Of a stretch of 64,000 nucleotides of DNA, positions 1 to 9,859 are shown in pieces. A program made the translations under genes and the position numbers. Position 1 is the stretch's first letter. The number at the start of each line of letters is the position of its first letter. Under the pieces are notes generated by a model. That model was not told where the DNA came from and ran no database searches. It was given only the letters and a program-made list of their open reading frames with translations. Source of the stretch: Caldilineaceae bacterium (GTDB taxonomy: Bacteria; Chloroflexota; Anaerolineae; Caldilineales; Caldilineaceae); assembly GCA_022824025.1 (NCBI GenBank), contig JAJEBF010000008.1, positions 1 to 64,000 on the forward strand. The letters are read 5' to 3'.

Positions 1-138
1 ATCCGCGGCGCTACCATATCACCGCGCCTCTCTTACCGACGCAGGCATTCTGCGCCCAGCACAGCAACACAAACTGCATTCTTGTCAACTATACTTGAAT
101 CCGCGACGTACAAAACCAGAACCCGGCGGCAAACTATC

Positions 139-300
139 CTACGCTCTGACGATAACCTCCAGCCCCTTCAGAGGAACCTGCAAGATGCACGGCAGGTTCA
201 AGCCGTCTACCACCGTCACGTATGCTGGCTGACGCCGATCATTCGCCCGGAAATCAGCGTCAGCCAGTTCCACCCTGGCGCCGAACACCTTTTCTACCAC
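139..300 (-). CDS. Possible small protein coupled to the Crp/Fnr gene
   Basis: A 53-codon frame starts at GTG 300 and overlaps the stop codon of the upstream regulator (294-296), so it could be translationally coupled. The predicted product is mixed hydrophobic and charged, with a C-terminal stretch rich in Val, Leu and Ile. There are no Cys pairs, signal peptide or recognisable domain. Codons look like coding DNA of this genome, but the length is too small to be sure. It could also be the 3' remnant of a longer gene. I do not recognise a function. Confidence 0.3.
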   Translation of the reverse strand: MVEKVFGARVELADADFRANDRRQPAYVTVVDGLNLPCILQVPLKGLEVIVRA

Positions 301-998
301 TCCCAGATGCCGGCGATCTCCTTCAACTTCTCAACGTCACGAACTCCGATGCGGCGGTAGCCCAGCTCCACCAAGCCCTGCCGTTTGAAATCCCGCAAAA
401 TGGCGCTCACCGTCTCCCGGTAGGTCCCGAGCCGGTCGGCCAGCACCTGGTGGCTGACCCCCTGAATTACCTCGTCCACATCGTTGCACAACTCAACCAG
501 AAGCGCCGCCAATCGTTCCGGCAGCTTCTTGTAGGCGACATCTTCCAACCTGTCCTCTACTTGAAGCAGCCGCCTGCCATATGTCTGCAGCATCCCCCAT
601 CCCAATATGGGGTACTGGAGCGTCATGTTGCGCGCTTCAGCAGCCGGAATGGACCAAACCGCAACTTCATCCTCCGCTTCAGCGAAAACATTCGCCTCCT
701 GCGGCCTGTTTAAAGCGCCTTCCCCAAATATGGCGGCTGGCCCTAGCGAACCAATGACGAGCCGCCGCCCTTCATGATTTGGACAGACCAGGTTGATCTT
801 GCCTTGCATGAGCACGAACATCTCTCTCTTCAGCGCAGCTGCATCGGCAACCACCTCATTTGGTCTGAACGAACGCATGCGCACATGTTTCCCGAACGAG
901 GGATCGTCGTTGTGAAGATCCATCAGTGTCTGCAGAAGTTCGGGGCTGCGACCCAAGTTTTCGTTGGCAACAGTGGGTTGATACGAATTATCGAACAT
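294..998 (-). CDS. Crp/Fnr family transcriptional regulator
   Basis: The 234-residue protein has the family architecture. An N-terminal cyclic-nucleotide-binding-like beta-roll spans about residues 40-125, including FGEGAL near 91-96. A dimerisation helix runs about 130-160, and a C-terminal winged helix-turn-helix lies about 180-220 (SHQVLADRLGTYRETVS then the RQGLVE wing). The Arg-Ser/Thr pair that contacts cAMP in Crp is not evident after FGEGAL, and there is no N-terminal Cys cluster as in FNR. The effector is therefore unlikely to be cAMP or an Fe-S cluster of that type. The ATG at 998 is preceded by AAGGA at suitable distance. Targets are unknown; the upstream 700-base gap probably carries its promoter. 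Confidence 0.9.
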   Translation of the reverse strand: MFDNSYQPTVANENLGRSPELLQTLMDLHNDDPSFGKHVRMRSFRPNEVVADAAALKREMFVLMQGKINLVCPNHEGRRLVIGSLGPAAIFGEGALNRPQEANVFAEAEDEVAVWSIPAAEARNMTLQYPILGWGMLQTYGRRLLQVEDRLEDVAYKKLPERLAALLVELCNDVDEVIQGVSHQVLADRLGTYRETVSAILRDFKRQGLVELGYRRIGVRDVEKLKEIAGIWEW

Positions 999-1722
999 GT
1001 ATCACATCCTTCCTGGTGGCTCCACTGAATTTGACCCATTTGCGTGGCGCCAGCTAAGGCGGGACCGATACCTCCGCCGGCTAATTGGCACGACTCATTC
1101 TGAAAGTGAACAAAGCCTGCGGCGCAAAATGCGCATATCCAGGCAAAGTTCCTGATCGCCTTGTCCGAAATTTAAGGAACTGTCTTCTGTCTCAAGTATA
1201 GCAGGCTTGGTCAACGATTCTTTCCCTTTTGTCCTTACAGGATCCTTACCAAACGTAAGCAAAACCTGTGCTGCTCAATCAGTATAGCTCTTTCAAGTTA
1301 CGTTTCTGTTGCGATTAAATTAGCATTCCATATAAATGTATGAAGTTGCCCGGCAGGCCCTAACCGAGAGAGAGCCGCCTCCGAACACAATCAGTGCCTT
1401 CCCGGAAATCAATAAACACCTGCGTATCCGTGCAAAGATCTCGCGCGTCTCTACCCAAAAAGCCGTGTTCGGGTCCTTGCCAATAAAGCCAATTGTGGAC
1501 TATTTCGTGTTATGCTAAACTAAAATTCGGCAAAAAGTCGCCAGACAAAGAACATCGGCAGCCCGATTTATCTTCACAAAAGACCAAAAGCTAAAGTGCT
1601 GACGCTTTTCGAAAACAATATGCCCTCTTACCTGGAGCCGTGCAGGCAGGATCCGCAATGGCCGGGTCGAGGTACGCTCTTTTCCCTTCATTCCATTCTA
1701 ATCACGTGATGAGAAAAGCGTA
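999..1722. other. Long intergenic region, AT-richer, no gene seen
   Basis: This region separates the divergent regulator and SH3 protein genes. It is clearly richer in A and T than the flanking coding DNA. The only frame of note, 60 codons at 1336-1518, has no ribosome binding site and no recognisable product. No tRNA, riboswitch or repeat was recognised. A weak promoter candidate for the rightward gene lies at 1493-1521. Confidence 0.6.
1493..1521 (+). promoter_or_regulatory. Candidate sigma-70-type promoter for the SH3 protein gene
   Basis: TTGTGG (1493-1498) and TAAACT (1516-1521) are separated by 17 bases. Use of this promoter would leave a leader of about 195 bases before the ATG at 1723. 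Both hexamers deviate from consensus, so this is weak. Confidence 0.3.
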
Positions 1723-3498
1723 ATGGCAGGAATTGTGAAGAGAATCGCCGCGGTTCTCGTAAGTATTGTCTGGCTCAGTCTCATTCTAGGACTGCTGGCC
1801 GGTTTTTTCGTGCCCGATCTGCACGCGCAGCTGCCTACACCGGTGAAGGAGCTCACTGACCCGATAGCGCTGCGTGAACGGTGGGAATCCTTCACCGATT
1901 CACTGATGTCAGGCATCGGCTTTCAGCCGCCTGCTGAACCCGATGCCACCGCAACGCCCACACCGGATTCTGCGCTGTCTATCCAGCCGACCGCCACCCC
2001 CGTTCCCGGAACGCCGACAACCGCGCCGCCGACGGCAGAACCCGCTACACCCACAACCGCGCCGGCTGTGAGTTCCGGCGACGGTGACACGCCGCCCGCC
2101 GCCGAAACATCCGTTTCGGTCTCAGTGTCTGAGGATGGTCAGGCCGACCTGCGCTCCGCACCCAGCGAAGATGCAGACGTTATTGGGCTCGTTGCCGCAG
2201 GTGGAAGGGTCAACCTCTCCGGCCGCGATGCCGCGGGCAGCTGGTATCGCCTGGATGACGGGCCATGGATTCACGCCGATGATCTCGTTGATCCCCCCTT
2301 GGATCAGATCCCAATCGTGACGGCGGAAACACAGCCCACCGCAGAAGAACCCGAAGAGCCGGCCGCCGATACGTCCGATACCGGGCCTCAATTACAGCCC
2401 GCTGCCGTCGCAGCCCTCGTCAATGCCGACTCCAATCTGCGCGCCGGCCCCGGCGTCGAATATGACCGCGTCGGCGGCATCAATTTCGGCGAGGAAGCGT
2501 CCATTGTCGGAATCTCGGAAGACGGCGAATGGTACTTGCTCGAAAGCGGCGCCTGGATCTTTGCAGCTCTCGTCACTGAAGCCGTAGACGTTCCGGTCGT
2601 CACCGAAGATGCCATGGCGGAACAGATGACAGCGACCGAACCCGAGCCGGTGGAGGACGGGCAAACTGGCACAGTAGAAGAACTGACAACGACAGACACC
2701 GAACAGGCCGAAACCGAACAGCCTGAAGCGGAACTGACTGAATCAGAACTAACTGAAGCCGAGCTGACAGACGCCGATGATGAACAGGCGCAACCGGTCG
2801 TCATCGCCCCGCTCGGCGCCAATCTGCGCGCCGGGCCAGGAGTCGAATTTGAACGCGTCGACGGCGTCGAACAGGGCCAGCTTCTGACAATTGTGGCGCA
2901 GGATGAGACCGGTGAGTGGTTGAAACTCGAAGATGCGTCCTGGATCTTCGCCGATCTGGTTGACAATACCCCCGCCGATCTCCCCTTGGAGTCGGCCGAA
3001 GTCGTGGAAACGGAAATCGATGATGCCGACGATGGCGAAGAGATTTCTGACGAGACGACCGCGCCGCCTGAAGATGCTGAGCAGGAAGAGACCGATGGTG
3101 AAGACGTTCAGCTTACCGACTCGACTGATGACGAACAGGATGAGCAGACAGACGGAGAGGATTCCCGGGAAGAGTCCAATCAGGTTGTCATCGCAACCAT
3201 AAATACGGACGCAAATCTGCGTAACGGGCCCGGCCTTGAGGCTACAATCGTCGATTCGGCCCCAGCCGGCGCCCAGGTGACCATCATCGACCGCTCCGAC
3301 GATGAACAATGGCTGCAGCTCGAAAATGGTTTCTGGATTTTCGCTGCCCTCGTCGACATCCTTCCTGCAGACGGGGTAGAGAATACCGATGGCGAAGCCG
3401 GGATTGAGGACAGCGAAAATCACGCCAGCAATGAAGATGTCGGCGAGGCACAGGCAGAACGGCCGCCGGCCTTTCAGGCGCTTCGCTTGCCTCTATGA
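1723..3498 (+). CDS. Membrane-anchored protein with four bacterial SH3 domains
   Basis: This 591-residue protein begins with an N-terminal hydrophobic segment (about residues 7-30) that acts as a signal or anchor, so the rest should be extracytoplasmic. A Thr/Pro/Ala-rich linker follows. Four SH3_3-type domains lie at about 129-190, 226-286, 356-412 and 486-546. Each shows the pattern of Asn/Asp-Leu-Arg-x-Gly/Ala-Pro and a closing Trp-Ile-x-Ala motif. Linkers between domains are very acidic, with short Glu-Leu-Thr-Glu repeats. Such domains usually bind peptidoglycan or other wall polymers, so a structural or scaffolding envelope role is likely. No catalytic domain is visible. Confidence 0.8.
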   Translation: MAGIVKRIAAVLVSIVWLSLILGLLAGFFVPDLHAQLPTPVKELTDPIALRERWESFTDSLMSGIGFQPPAEPDATATPTPDSALSIQPTATPVPGTPTTAPPTAEPATPTTAPAVSSGDGDTPPAAETSVSVSVSEDGQADLRSAPSEDADVIGLVAAGGRVNLSGRDAAGSWYRLDDGPWIHADDLVDPPLDQIPIVTAETQPTAEEPEEPAADTSDTGPQLQPAAVAALVNADSNLRAGPGVEYDRVGGINFGEEASIVGISEDGEWYLLESGAWIFAALVTEAVDVPVVTEDAMAEQMTATEPEPVEDGQTGTVEELTTTDTEQAETEQPEAELTESELTEAELTDADDEQAQPVVIAPLGANLRAGPGVEFERVDGVEQGQLLTIVAQDETGEWLKLEDASWIFADLVDNTPADLPLESAEVVETEIDDADDGEEISDETTAPPEDAEQEETDGEDVQLTDSTDDEQDEQTDGEDSREESNQVVIATINTDANLRNGPGLEATIVDSAPAGAQVTIIDRSDDEQWLQLENGFWIFAALVDILPADGVENTDGEAGIEDSENHASNEDVGEAQAERPPAFQALRLPL

Positions 3499-3680
3499 AA
3501 AAGTTGACTGAGGCTATCTGAATCACAATTGCGACAACCCATCTGACAGTGCCGCAGCGCCGTACCGGCCAAGGGTTCCGAAACTTTCGAGAACCATTCC
3601 GGCCGTGCGGCGTATTTATTTGTAAGCGCTCCATAAGCATTGGCGCGCACCCAACCGAATGAAGCCATGGAGATATCTTG

Positions 3681-4967
<1,287 letters not shown>

Positions 4968-5072
4968 ATGGCCGCAACCGCCCAGCCTGAATCTGTTGCC
5001 GCCCCCAAACAGGGCAAATGAAGGAGTTTCTCCCGGCGCTTTGCGTCGTCCGCGATCCACAGCAAGCCCGGT

Positions 5073-6494
5073 TTACGCCTGCAGCCGCTTTAGCGCGGCG
5101 CGGGCAGCGTGGAAGCCGCACATGCCGTGAACACCGCCGCCGGGCGGCGTCGAGGAGGAACACAGATACAGGCCGGGCGCCGGCGTGCTGTAGGGTGGAA
5201 ACCGCAGGAGGGGCCGCGTCCAGAGCTGCCTCAGGTCCTGAACGCCGCTATTGATGTCCCCGCCGACAAAGTTCGGGTTGTAGCGTTCGTAATCGGCGTT
5301 GTTCATCACCGACCGTTCCAGAATCGTGTCCCGGAATCCGGGGGCGAACCGTTCGATCTGCCCTTCGATCGCTGCCGTCATATCAACCCTCGAGGCGTGG
5401 GGCGTGTGGCAGTAAGCCCACAGCGTATGCCTGCCCGCCGGCGCCCGCGTCGCGTCGAACAGGCTGTGCTGCGCCGCCAGAACATAGGGCCGTTCTGGAA
5501 TGCGCCCGCGGTTTGTCGCCTCTTCCGAGGCCGCGATCTCCGCCAGCGTTCCCCCCAAATGCATTGTGCCGGCGCGCCGGCATATCTCCGCCCGCCACGG
5601 CACAGGCTCGCTCAGCGCATAGTCCACCTTAAACACGCCCGGGCCGTATCGAAACCCCTCCAGTCTGCGTCGATAGGCTGCCGGCAACCGACCCCCCGCC
5701 AGCCGCAAAACCTGCCGCGGCGTCACATCCAACAGCACGGCCCGGCTCGCAGGCAGCTCATCCAGCGACTGAACCTGCCAGCCAGCCACAATATCGCCGC
5801 CCAGGGCGCGCAAATACGCGCCCATCGCATCCGTAATCGCCTGCGCCCCGCCGCGCGCAAACGGCCACCCCACCGCGTGGGCCAGGATCCCCAACAACAT
5901 TCCGAATGCCGATGTAAATGGCTGCCGAAAGCTGAGGAACGAGTGGGCTACCAACCCTGCGAACAGAGCCCTCGCCCGCTCTTCACGAAAATACAAGCGC
6001 GACAACAGATGGGCCGGCATCGACGCAGCAAGACCGAAACGCACCAGCGTCGGCAGATGGACGCCCACTGGATACGGACCCAGCGCCATCGGCGCCAGCT
6101 TCACCCAGTCAGCCGCAGACGGGCCAATGAGACGGGTCCATCTCTCGCCGTCCAAACCAATCGAAGCCGCCGTATCCGCCAGTGAACGATAGAGCCCCAC
6201 CGCCGTGCCGTCATCCAACGGATGCGCCGCCGCAATCTCCGGCTGAACCCACTCGACCCCGTAGCGCTCCAGCGGCAAACTGCGCAGAAAAGGCGAGCCG
6301 GGCACGAGCGGATGGACAGCCGCGCACACATCGTGCCGGAAACCGGGCAGCGTGAGCTCGGCAGTGCGGTTTCCCCCTCCGATCGTCTCCCTGCCTTCGA
6401 TCACCAGCACCGAGCGCCCGGCCCGCGCCAAAGTAATCGCCGCCGCCAGCCCATTGGGCCCAGCCCCAACAACGACGGCATCATAGCTTGGCAT
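5073..6494 (-). CDS. Phytoene-desaturase-like FAD-dependent oxidoreductase
   Basis: The 473-residue flavoprotein has an N-terminal Rossmann dinucleotide-binding motif (VVGAGPNGLAAA, residues 8-19). The acidic residue binding the ribose is about 25 residues later, followed by GGGNRT. The C-terminus has the family's PPGGGVHGMCGFHAA segment, which closes over the FAD. It belongs to the NAD(P)/FAD-dependent oxidoreductases related to CrtI and CrtO. No carotenoid genes are adjacent, so the substrate cannot be assigned. It is separated from the convergent ArsA-like gene by about 100 bases. Confidence 0.85.
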   Translation of the reverse strand: MPSYDAVVVGAGPNGLAAAITLARAGRSVLVIEGRETIGGGNRTAELTLPGFRHDVCAAVHPLVPGSPFLRSLPLERYGVEWVQPEIAAAHPLDDGTAVGLYRSLADTAASIGLDGERWTRLIGPSAADWVKLAPMALGPYPVGVHLPTLVRFGLAASMPAHLLSRLYFREERARALFAGLVAHSFLSFRQPFTSAFGMLLGILAHAVGWPFARGGAQAITDAMGAYLRALGGDIVAGWQVQSLDELPASRAVLLDVTPRQVLRLAGGRLPAAYRRRLEGFRYGPGVFKVDYALSEPVPWRAEICRRAGTMHLGGTLAEIAASEEATNRGRIPERPYVLAAQHSLFDATRAPAGRHTLWAYCHTPHASRVDMTAAIEGQIERFAPGFRDTILERSVMNNADYERYNPNFVGGDINSGVQDLRQLWTRPLLRFPPYSTPAPGLYLCSSSTPPGGGVHGMCGFHAARAALKRLQA

Positions 6495-6590
6495 CTGTCA
6501 GCCTAAACGCCGGTGAGGTAAAGATAGCCTGAAGAACCGAATATGGTGTCCGGAGACGATCAAGGCATCGGGAAACACCGCGGTAGGATA

Positions 6591-7016
6591 TCAGTCCAAC
6601 TGAGGTGGATGCCATCCTGCCAGTATCCAGTGCCGTCTGGCGGGAAGAACATACTCGTTTTTCATGTGAAGTGCCTCGACGGTTACTTTTCCAATAGCCG
6701 TGATTCCCGAAATTCGTAGGCCGGCCTCACGCCATGCAAAGTGACTACTCCACACTTCCGTGCGTGGATTGAAGATTCGAACTTCCTCTTCAGTTTCAGG
6801 ATCTAGGGCGTGGGTTTGTGTGGCTTTGTAGCTATTGCACCAAGCGCAAGCGTAGCAAAGATTGTCAAGAGTTAAAGAGCCGCCTTTGCTACGCGGCCAG
6901 ATGTGTTCGATATGCATCTGCGCTCCGCTGATTCTCTGCGATGTCCGGCAGTATTCACAGCAAAAATGAGCACGCCGAGCAACCTGAATTCGTAACGATG
7001 CAGAGACAGACGCCAT
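6591..7016 (-). CDS. HNH endonuclease family protein
   Basis: The 141-residue protein shows a complete HNH zinc-finger nuclease core. There is a Cys-x-x-Cys at residues 20-23, the catalytic HIEH at 35-38, Asn 52, and a second Cys-x-x-Cys-Asn at 57-61. The C-terminal 70 residues contain a beta-rich segment with Trp and Arg. It follows the small gene at 7026-7436 after 10 bases, so the two probably form an operon. Both have lower GC than neighbours, which suggests acquisition. Its substrate, DNA defence or otherwise, is not determined. Confidence 0.85.
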   Translation of the reverse strand: MASVSASLRIQVARRAHFCCEYCRTSQRISGAQMHIEHIWPRSKGGSLTLDNLCYACAWCNSYKATQTHALDPETEEEVRIFNPRTEVWSSHFAWREAGLRISGITAIGKVTVEALHMKNEYVLPARRHWILAGWHPPQLD

Positions 7017-7025
7017 CTCTACTGG

Positions 7026-7436
7026 CTAGTCAGTCGCTTCAAGAACGGCTAGTAGCGGCTGACCGCTGCGCAAACTCAATAACGCATAGGCGCGTGCCTT
7101 ACGAAGCATGGCTTTGCCGTAACTCTCCCTTAGCTCCTGCAAGCGTACATGCTCTTGTAGAACAAGTGGGCGCTGCTCCACGTCAAGAAGCGCTTGAAGT
7201 TCACTCTGTTCCGCCGATGTCATTTCACCCTTCGCTATCTGCCAAAGGGACTCTTCATCGAAGAAGGTCATCTCTAGCAGTTCACTACGCATCGATGCAG
7301 GGACATCATGTATATCGGGTAGGCTGACCGATAATGCCCCTACCAAAATGTCCTCTACAGGGCGGTCCAGCGCTTGGGCTGCTTCGTGAGCCCGCTTCAG
7401 GAGAGAATCAGAAATTTCGAAAGTTAGAGTCGCCAT
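7026..7436 (-). CDS. Hypothetical partner of the HNH endonuclease
   Basis: The 136-residue protein starts with a short beta strand and helix (MATLTFEISDSLLKRAHEAA). The rest is predicted as helix, with many Glu, Leu and Arg. The N-terminus recalls ribbon-helix-helix antitoxin-type regulators, but I cannot confirm the fold. The arrangement directly upstream of an HNH nuclease with a 10-base gap argues that the two proteins act together, possibly as regulator and nuclease. No known toxin domain is seen. Confidence 0.6.
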   Translation of the reverse strand: MATLTFEISDSLLKRAHEAAQALDRPVEDILVGALSVSLPDIHDVPASMRSELLEMTFFDEESLWQIAKGEMTSAEQSELQALLDVEQRPLVLQEHVRLQELRESYGKAMLRKARAYALLSLRSGQPLLAVLEATD

Positions 7437-7523
7437 CTATGCCTGCCCTTAACTCAGACGTGTAGCTCCTACTGTGAGATTCTAACACCGGTTACTTCGC
7501 TCATCAATTCGCGATGCGATCGT

Positions 7524-7790
7524 CTACTCAACCAGCCGCAAGCGCTGCGGACTGCGGCCATCCACCCTCTCCAACACGCCCCGCGCCTCCAGATCGAGTT
7601 TGACCGAAACCACATACCAACCGACCGAGCCGTCAAAAACGTCTCCAATCTTCCGGCCTACCTCATCCGTCAGCTCGCTGAACGTAGTCCCCGGCTGTGC
7701 CCGCAGCGTCTCCTCAATCGCCTCCCGCACCGTGTCATACTTGCCTTTATCGATATTGACGCCCTGCTTTCCAGCCGGGTGAAGCGTCAT
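7524..7790 (-). CDS. Small conserved hypothetical protein (winged-helix-like)
   Basis: The 88-residue protein starts at ATG 7790 behind GAGAGG. The open frame extends further upstream to 8192, but that part would overlap the Rieske gene antisense to good coding sequence, so I reject it. The protein has a helix-turn-helix-like stretch (REAIEETLRAQPGTTFSEL, then DEVGRKIG), followed by a strand-helix-strand ending in a basic wing. It resembles small DNA-binding-like hypotheticals of the DUF6958 type, but this is from memory of the pattern only. Confidence 0.6.
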   Translation of the reverse strand: MTLHPAGKQGVNIDKGKYDTVREAIEETLRAQPGTTFSELTDEVGRKIGDVFDGSVGWYVVSVKLDLEARGVLERVDGRSPQRLRLVE

Positions 7791-7917
7791 GATCCTCTCT
7801 GTCACGTATTCCTCCCAAACGGCGGCGGCACGCAACCCGCGTCGTCCACCCTGGACTAAAGAGAGAGAGGCGAACCGCCTCTCTCTTCTCAACGCTCTCA
7901 TCGTACTGCAGTGGCTG

Positions 7918-9699
7918 CTATTCTCCTTCGAACAGCTTCTCATTGCGGTGCAGCCGGCGGGCGATGCCGAAGGTCTGGCCCTGCGCGCGCATCGTTGGCG
8001 CGTGCGCAGCCAGGTAGCGGGCCGCGGCCACCAGCACAAGCGTCGCCTCCTCCTGGGAATCCTCCTCCGCCGAAAGCAGGTCGTGTTGCCTGAAAGCCGC
8101 CTCCACACACTGAATCGTATGGAAGTTGCGATCCTCCCGCAGCAGCAGCGCGCCAAGCTCTGCCCGCAGCGCCTCCGCCCCGCCGCCTTCAAAGAGATAT
8201 TTGCCCACCGCGTTGCCGGCTTCGTTCACCTGCTGCTGCTGGTCCAGCAGATCCGCCAGCGGGGGAACCGCCGGCGCCGTGCCGTTGGAGCCATTGGCAG
8301 CCGGCAGCCTCGCCGCGGGGATGTTCAGGAATCGGTCGAGATAGATGCTCATCGCCGCGTCGAAAACACCGCGCAGCAGCAGCTGATACTCATCCGGCGA
8401 CTCGTACCCCGCCAAACGGCGCAGACCTTGATGGACCGCGTTGGCGAAAGTAAAGGTGTGCATAGCCGTATCCCAGTCGCCAAACTCGTTGCTCGTGTGG
8501 AAGCGCGCAATGCGCAGCGCCGCCGCATAGGTGACCGCGCCCGCCAACTCGACCTCGCTGGCGCCGCTCCGCAGCGCGTCCAACAGCGCCTTGGCGATGG
8601 CGTGCGGATCATCGGTCAGCAATATCTGCACCAGCTCGCCGCGTCCCGTCCAGCCACCGCGCTGCGCCTGACCCGCGGCCAGAGCAGCCGGAATCCGCTC
8701 CCGCGCATCGCCAAGCAAATCGATCAGATCGATCGGATTGCGCCACGCGTTCGACTCCTCCATCCGTTGCGCCGAAGCATAGCCGGGCACCAGGCTGGTC
8801 AAAACCCGTTCGGCCTTGTCCCAACCGACAATATCCAGCGCTTCAAACGCCTTGTTCGTAAAGTCCAGCGGATGTCCGACATCGATATAGCGGAAGTCAG
8901 TCGCCGCGCTGAACAGAATGTCGGCCATCTCCTCCGGACCGGCGCCCGCCTGCAGCGCTGTGATGATGCACCGTTCCGCGCCCTCCGCATCGCGCACCAG
9001 AATAAAGCGGCGGAACCACTGCTTCAGCGTCGGCAGGTCCGGGCTGCCGTCCGGCAGCGGCGTAACAGGAAATCGCGGCGAGCTGCCGGCCGAATCCGCC
9101 GCAACCGCAGCCAGGCCGTGCGCCAGCGCCCTCGCCCGGTCCTCGCGTCCCAGGCTGGGCAGAAGATTCTGGAAGCACGTGAGCATCGTCAGCCCCTGCC
9201 CCCAACCCGCCATGCGGTAACGAACCCCGAAATCCAGGCCCGCGGCAAAAGGCGACAGTGTGTCCCCGGCTTCGTCTACCATCGTGATCGCGGCCTTGGC
9301 CACGACCAGAGAAAGGTTGCGCTCCAGCCCGACGCCCAGCCGCTTGCGCTGGTGTTCCACCGGATCGTGCCGGGGGGTGACATCGACAAATACATCACCG
9401 TTCCGCACCTCCACCGGGAAGTTTGGCGTGTCGTCCGCCCACAGATCGAATGAACCCCCCGTGCAAAGATCAAAACGGGCGTGATGCCAGTGGCACGTCA
9501 GGATCCCATCATGCACGCTGCCCCTGTCCAGGGGAAAGCCCATATGCGGGCAGCGGTTGTCCAGCGCATAGATTTCGTCCTCATGGTGTACCAGCACGAT
9601 CACGTGCCCGTTCAGTTGGGCAGTATGCAGACCGTTTTCCTTGACTTCATCGACACTCGCAATGCGCTGGAAAGCGCCAGCAGAAACTGTAGTTGACAT
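7918..9699 (-). CDS. Rieske [2Fe-2S] protein with long helical C-terminal region
   Basis: 593 residues. The N-terminal 105 residues are a Rieske ferredoxin-type domain. Its ligands are all visible: Cys50-Pro-His52 and Cys69-His-Trp-His72, in the CxH / CxxH spacing. The remaining 480 residues are mostly helical, with many His and Trp (for example around residues 280-300) and no match I recognise. This is not the catalytic domain of ring-hydroxylating oxygenases, because the 2-His-1-carboxylate motif is not apparent. It probably transfers electrons to or from an unidentified cofactor in the C-terminal part. The gene stands alone, transcribed leftward. Confidence 0.8.
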   Translation of the reverse strand: MSTTVSAGAFQRIASVDEVKENGLHTAQLNGHVIVLVHHEDEIYALDNRCPHMGFPLDRGSVHDGILTCHWHHARFDLCTGGSFDLWADDTPNFPVEVRNGDVFVDVTPRHDPVEHQRKRLGVGLERNLSLVVAKAAITMVDEAGDTLSPFAAGLDFGVRYRMAGWGQGLTMLTCFQNLLPSLGREDRARALAHGLAAVAADSAGSSPRFPVTPLPDGSPDLPTLKQWFRRFILVRDAEGAERCIITALQAGAGPEEMADILFSAATDFRYIDVGHPLDFTNKAFEALDIVGWDKAERVLTSLVPGYASAQRMEESNAWRNPIDLIDLLGDARERIPAALAAGQAQRGGWTGRGELVQILLTDDPHAIAKALLDALRSGASEVELAGAVTYAAALRIARFHTSNEFGDWDTAMHTFTFANAVHQGLRRLAGYESPDEYQLLLRGVFDAAMSIYLDRFLNIPAARLPAANGSNGTAPAVPPLADLLDQQQQVNEAGNAVGKYLFEGGGAEALRAELGALLLREDRNFHTIQCVEAAFRQHDLLSAEEDSQEEATLVLVAAARYLAAHAPTMRAQGQTFGIARRLHRNEKLFEGE

Positions 9700-9859
9700 T
9701 CGTGGCCTCCCTGTCTCCTATTTCCAATCCTTCCACAATGCATCAGTTTGCACAGCCTACCATCAAGCGCTATCACGAAAAAGCGCCTGTTCAGCCAGCC
9801 TCAAGGCGCCGCTCTCCACGCCGCACCAATTCTCCGAGAATCGCCGCTCTCACTTTCCA

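Noticed and set aside
1336-1518. 60-codon frame in the AT-rich gap
   Set aside because: No ribosome site or domain; it lies in DNA more consistent with a regulatory region.
7789-9453. Long plus-strand frame of 554 codons antisense to the Rieske gene
   Set aside because: It is the mirror of a well-supported gene in high-GC DNA; its composition is Arg- and Gln-rich with no domain.
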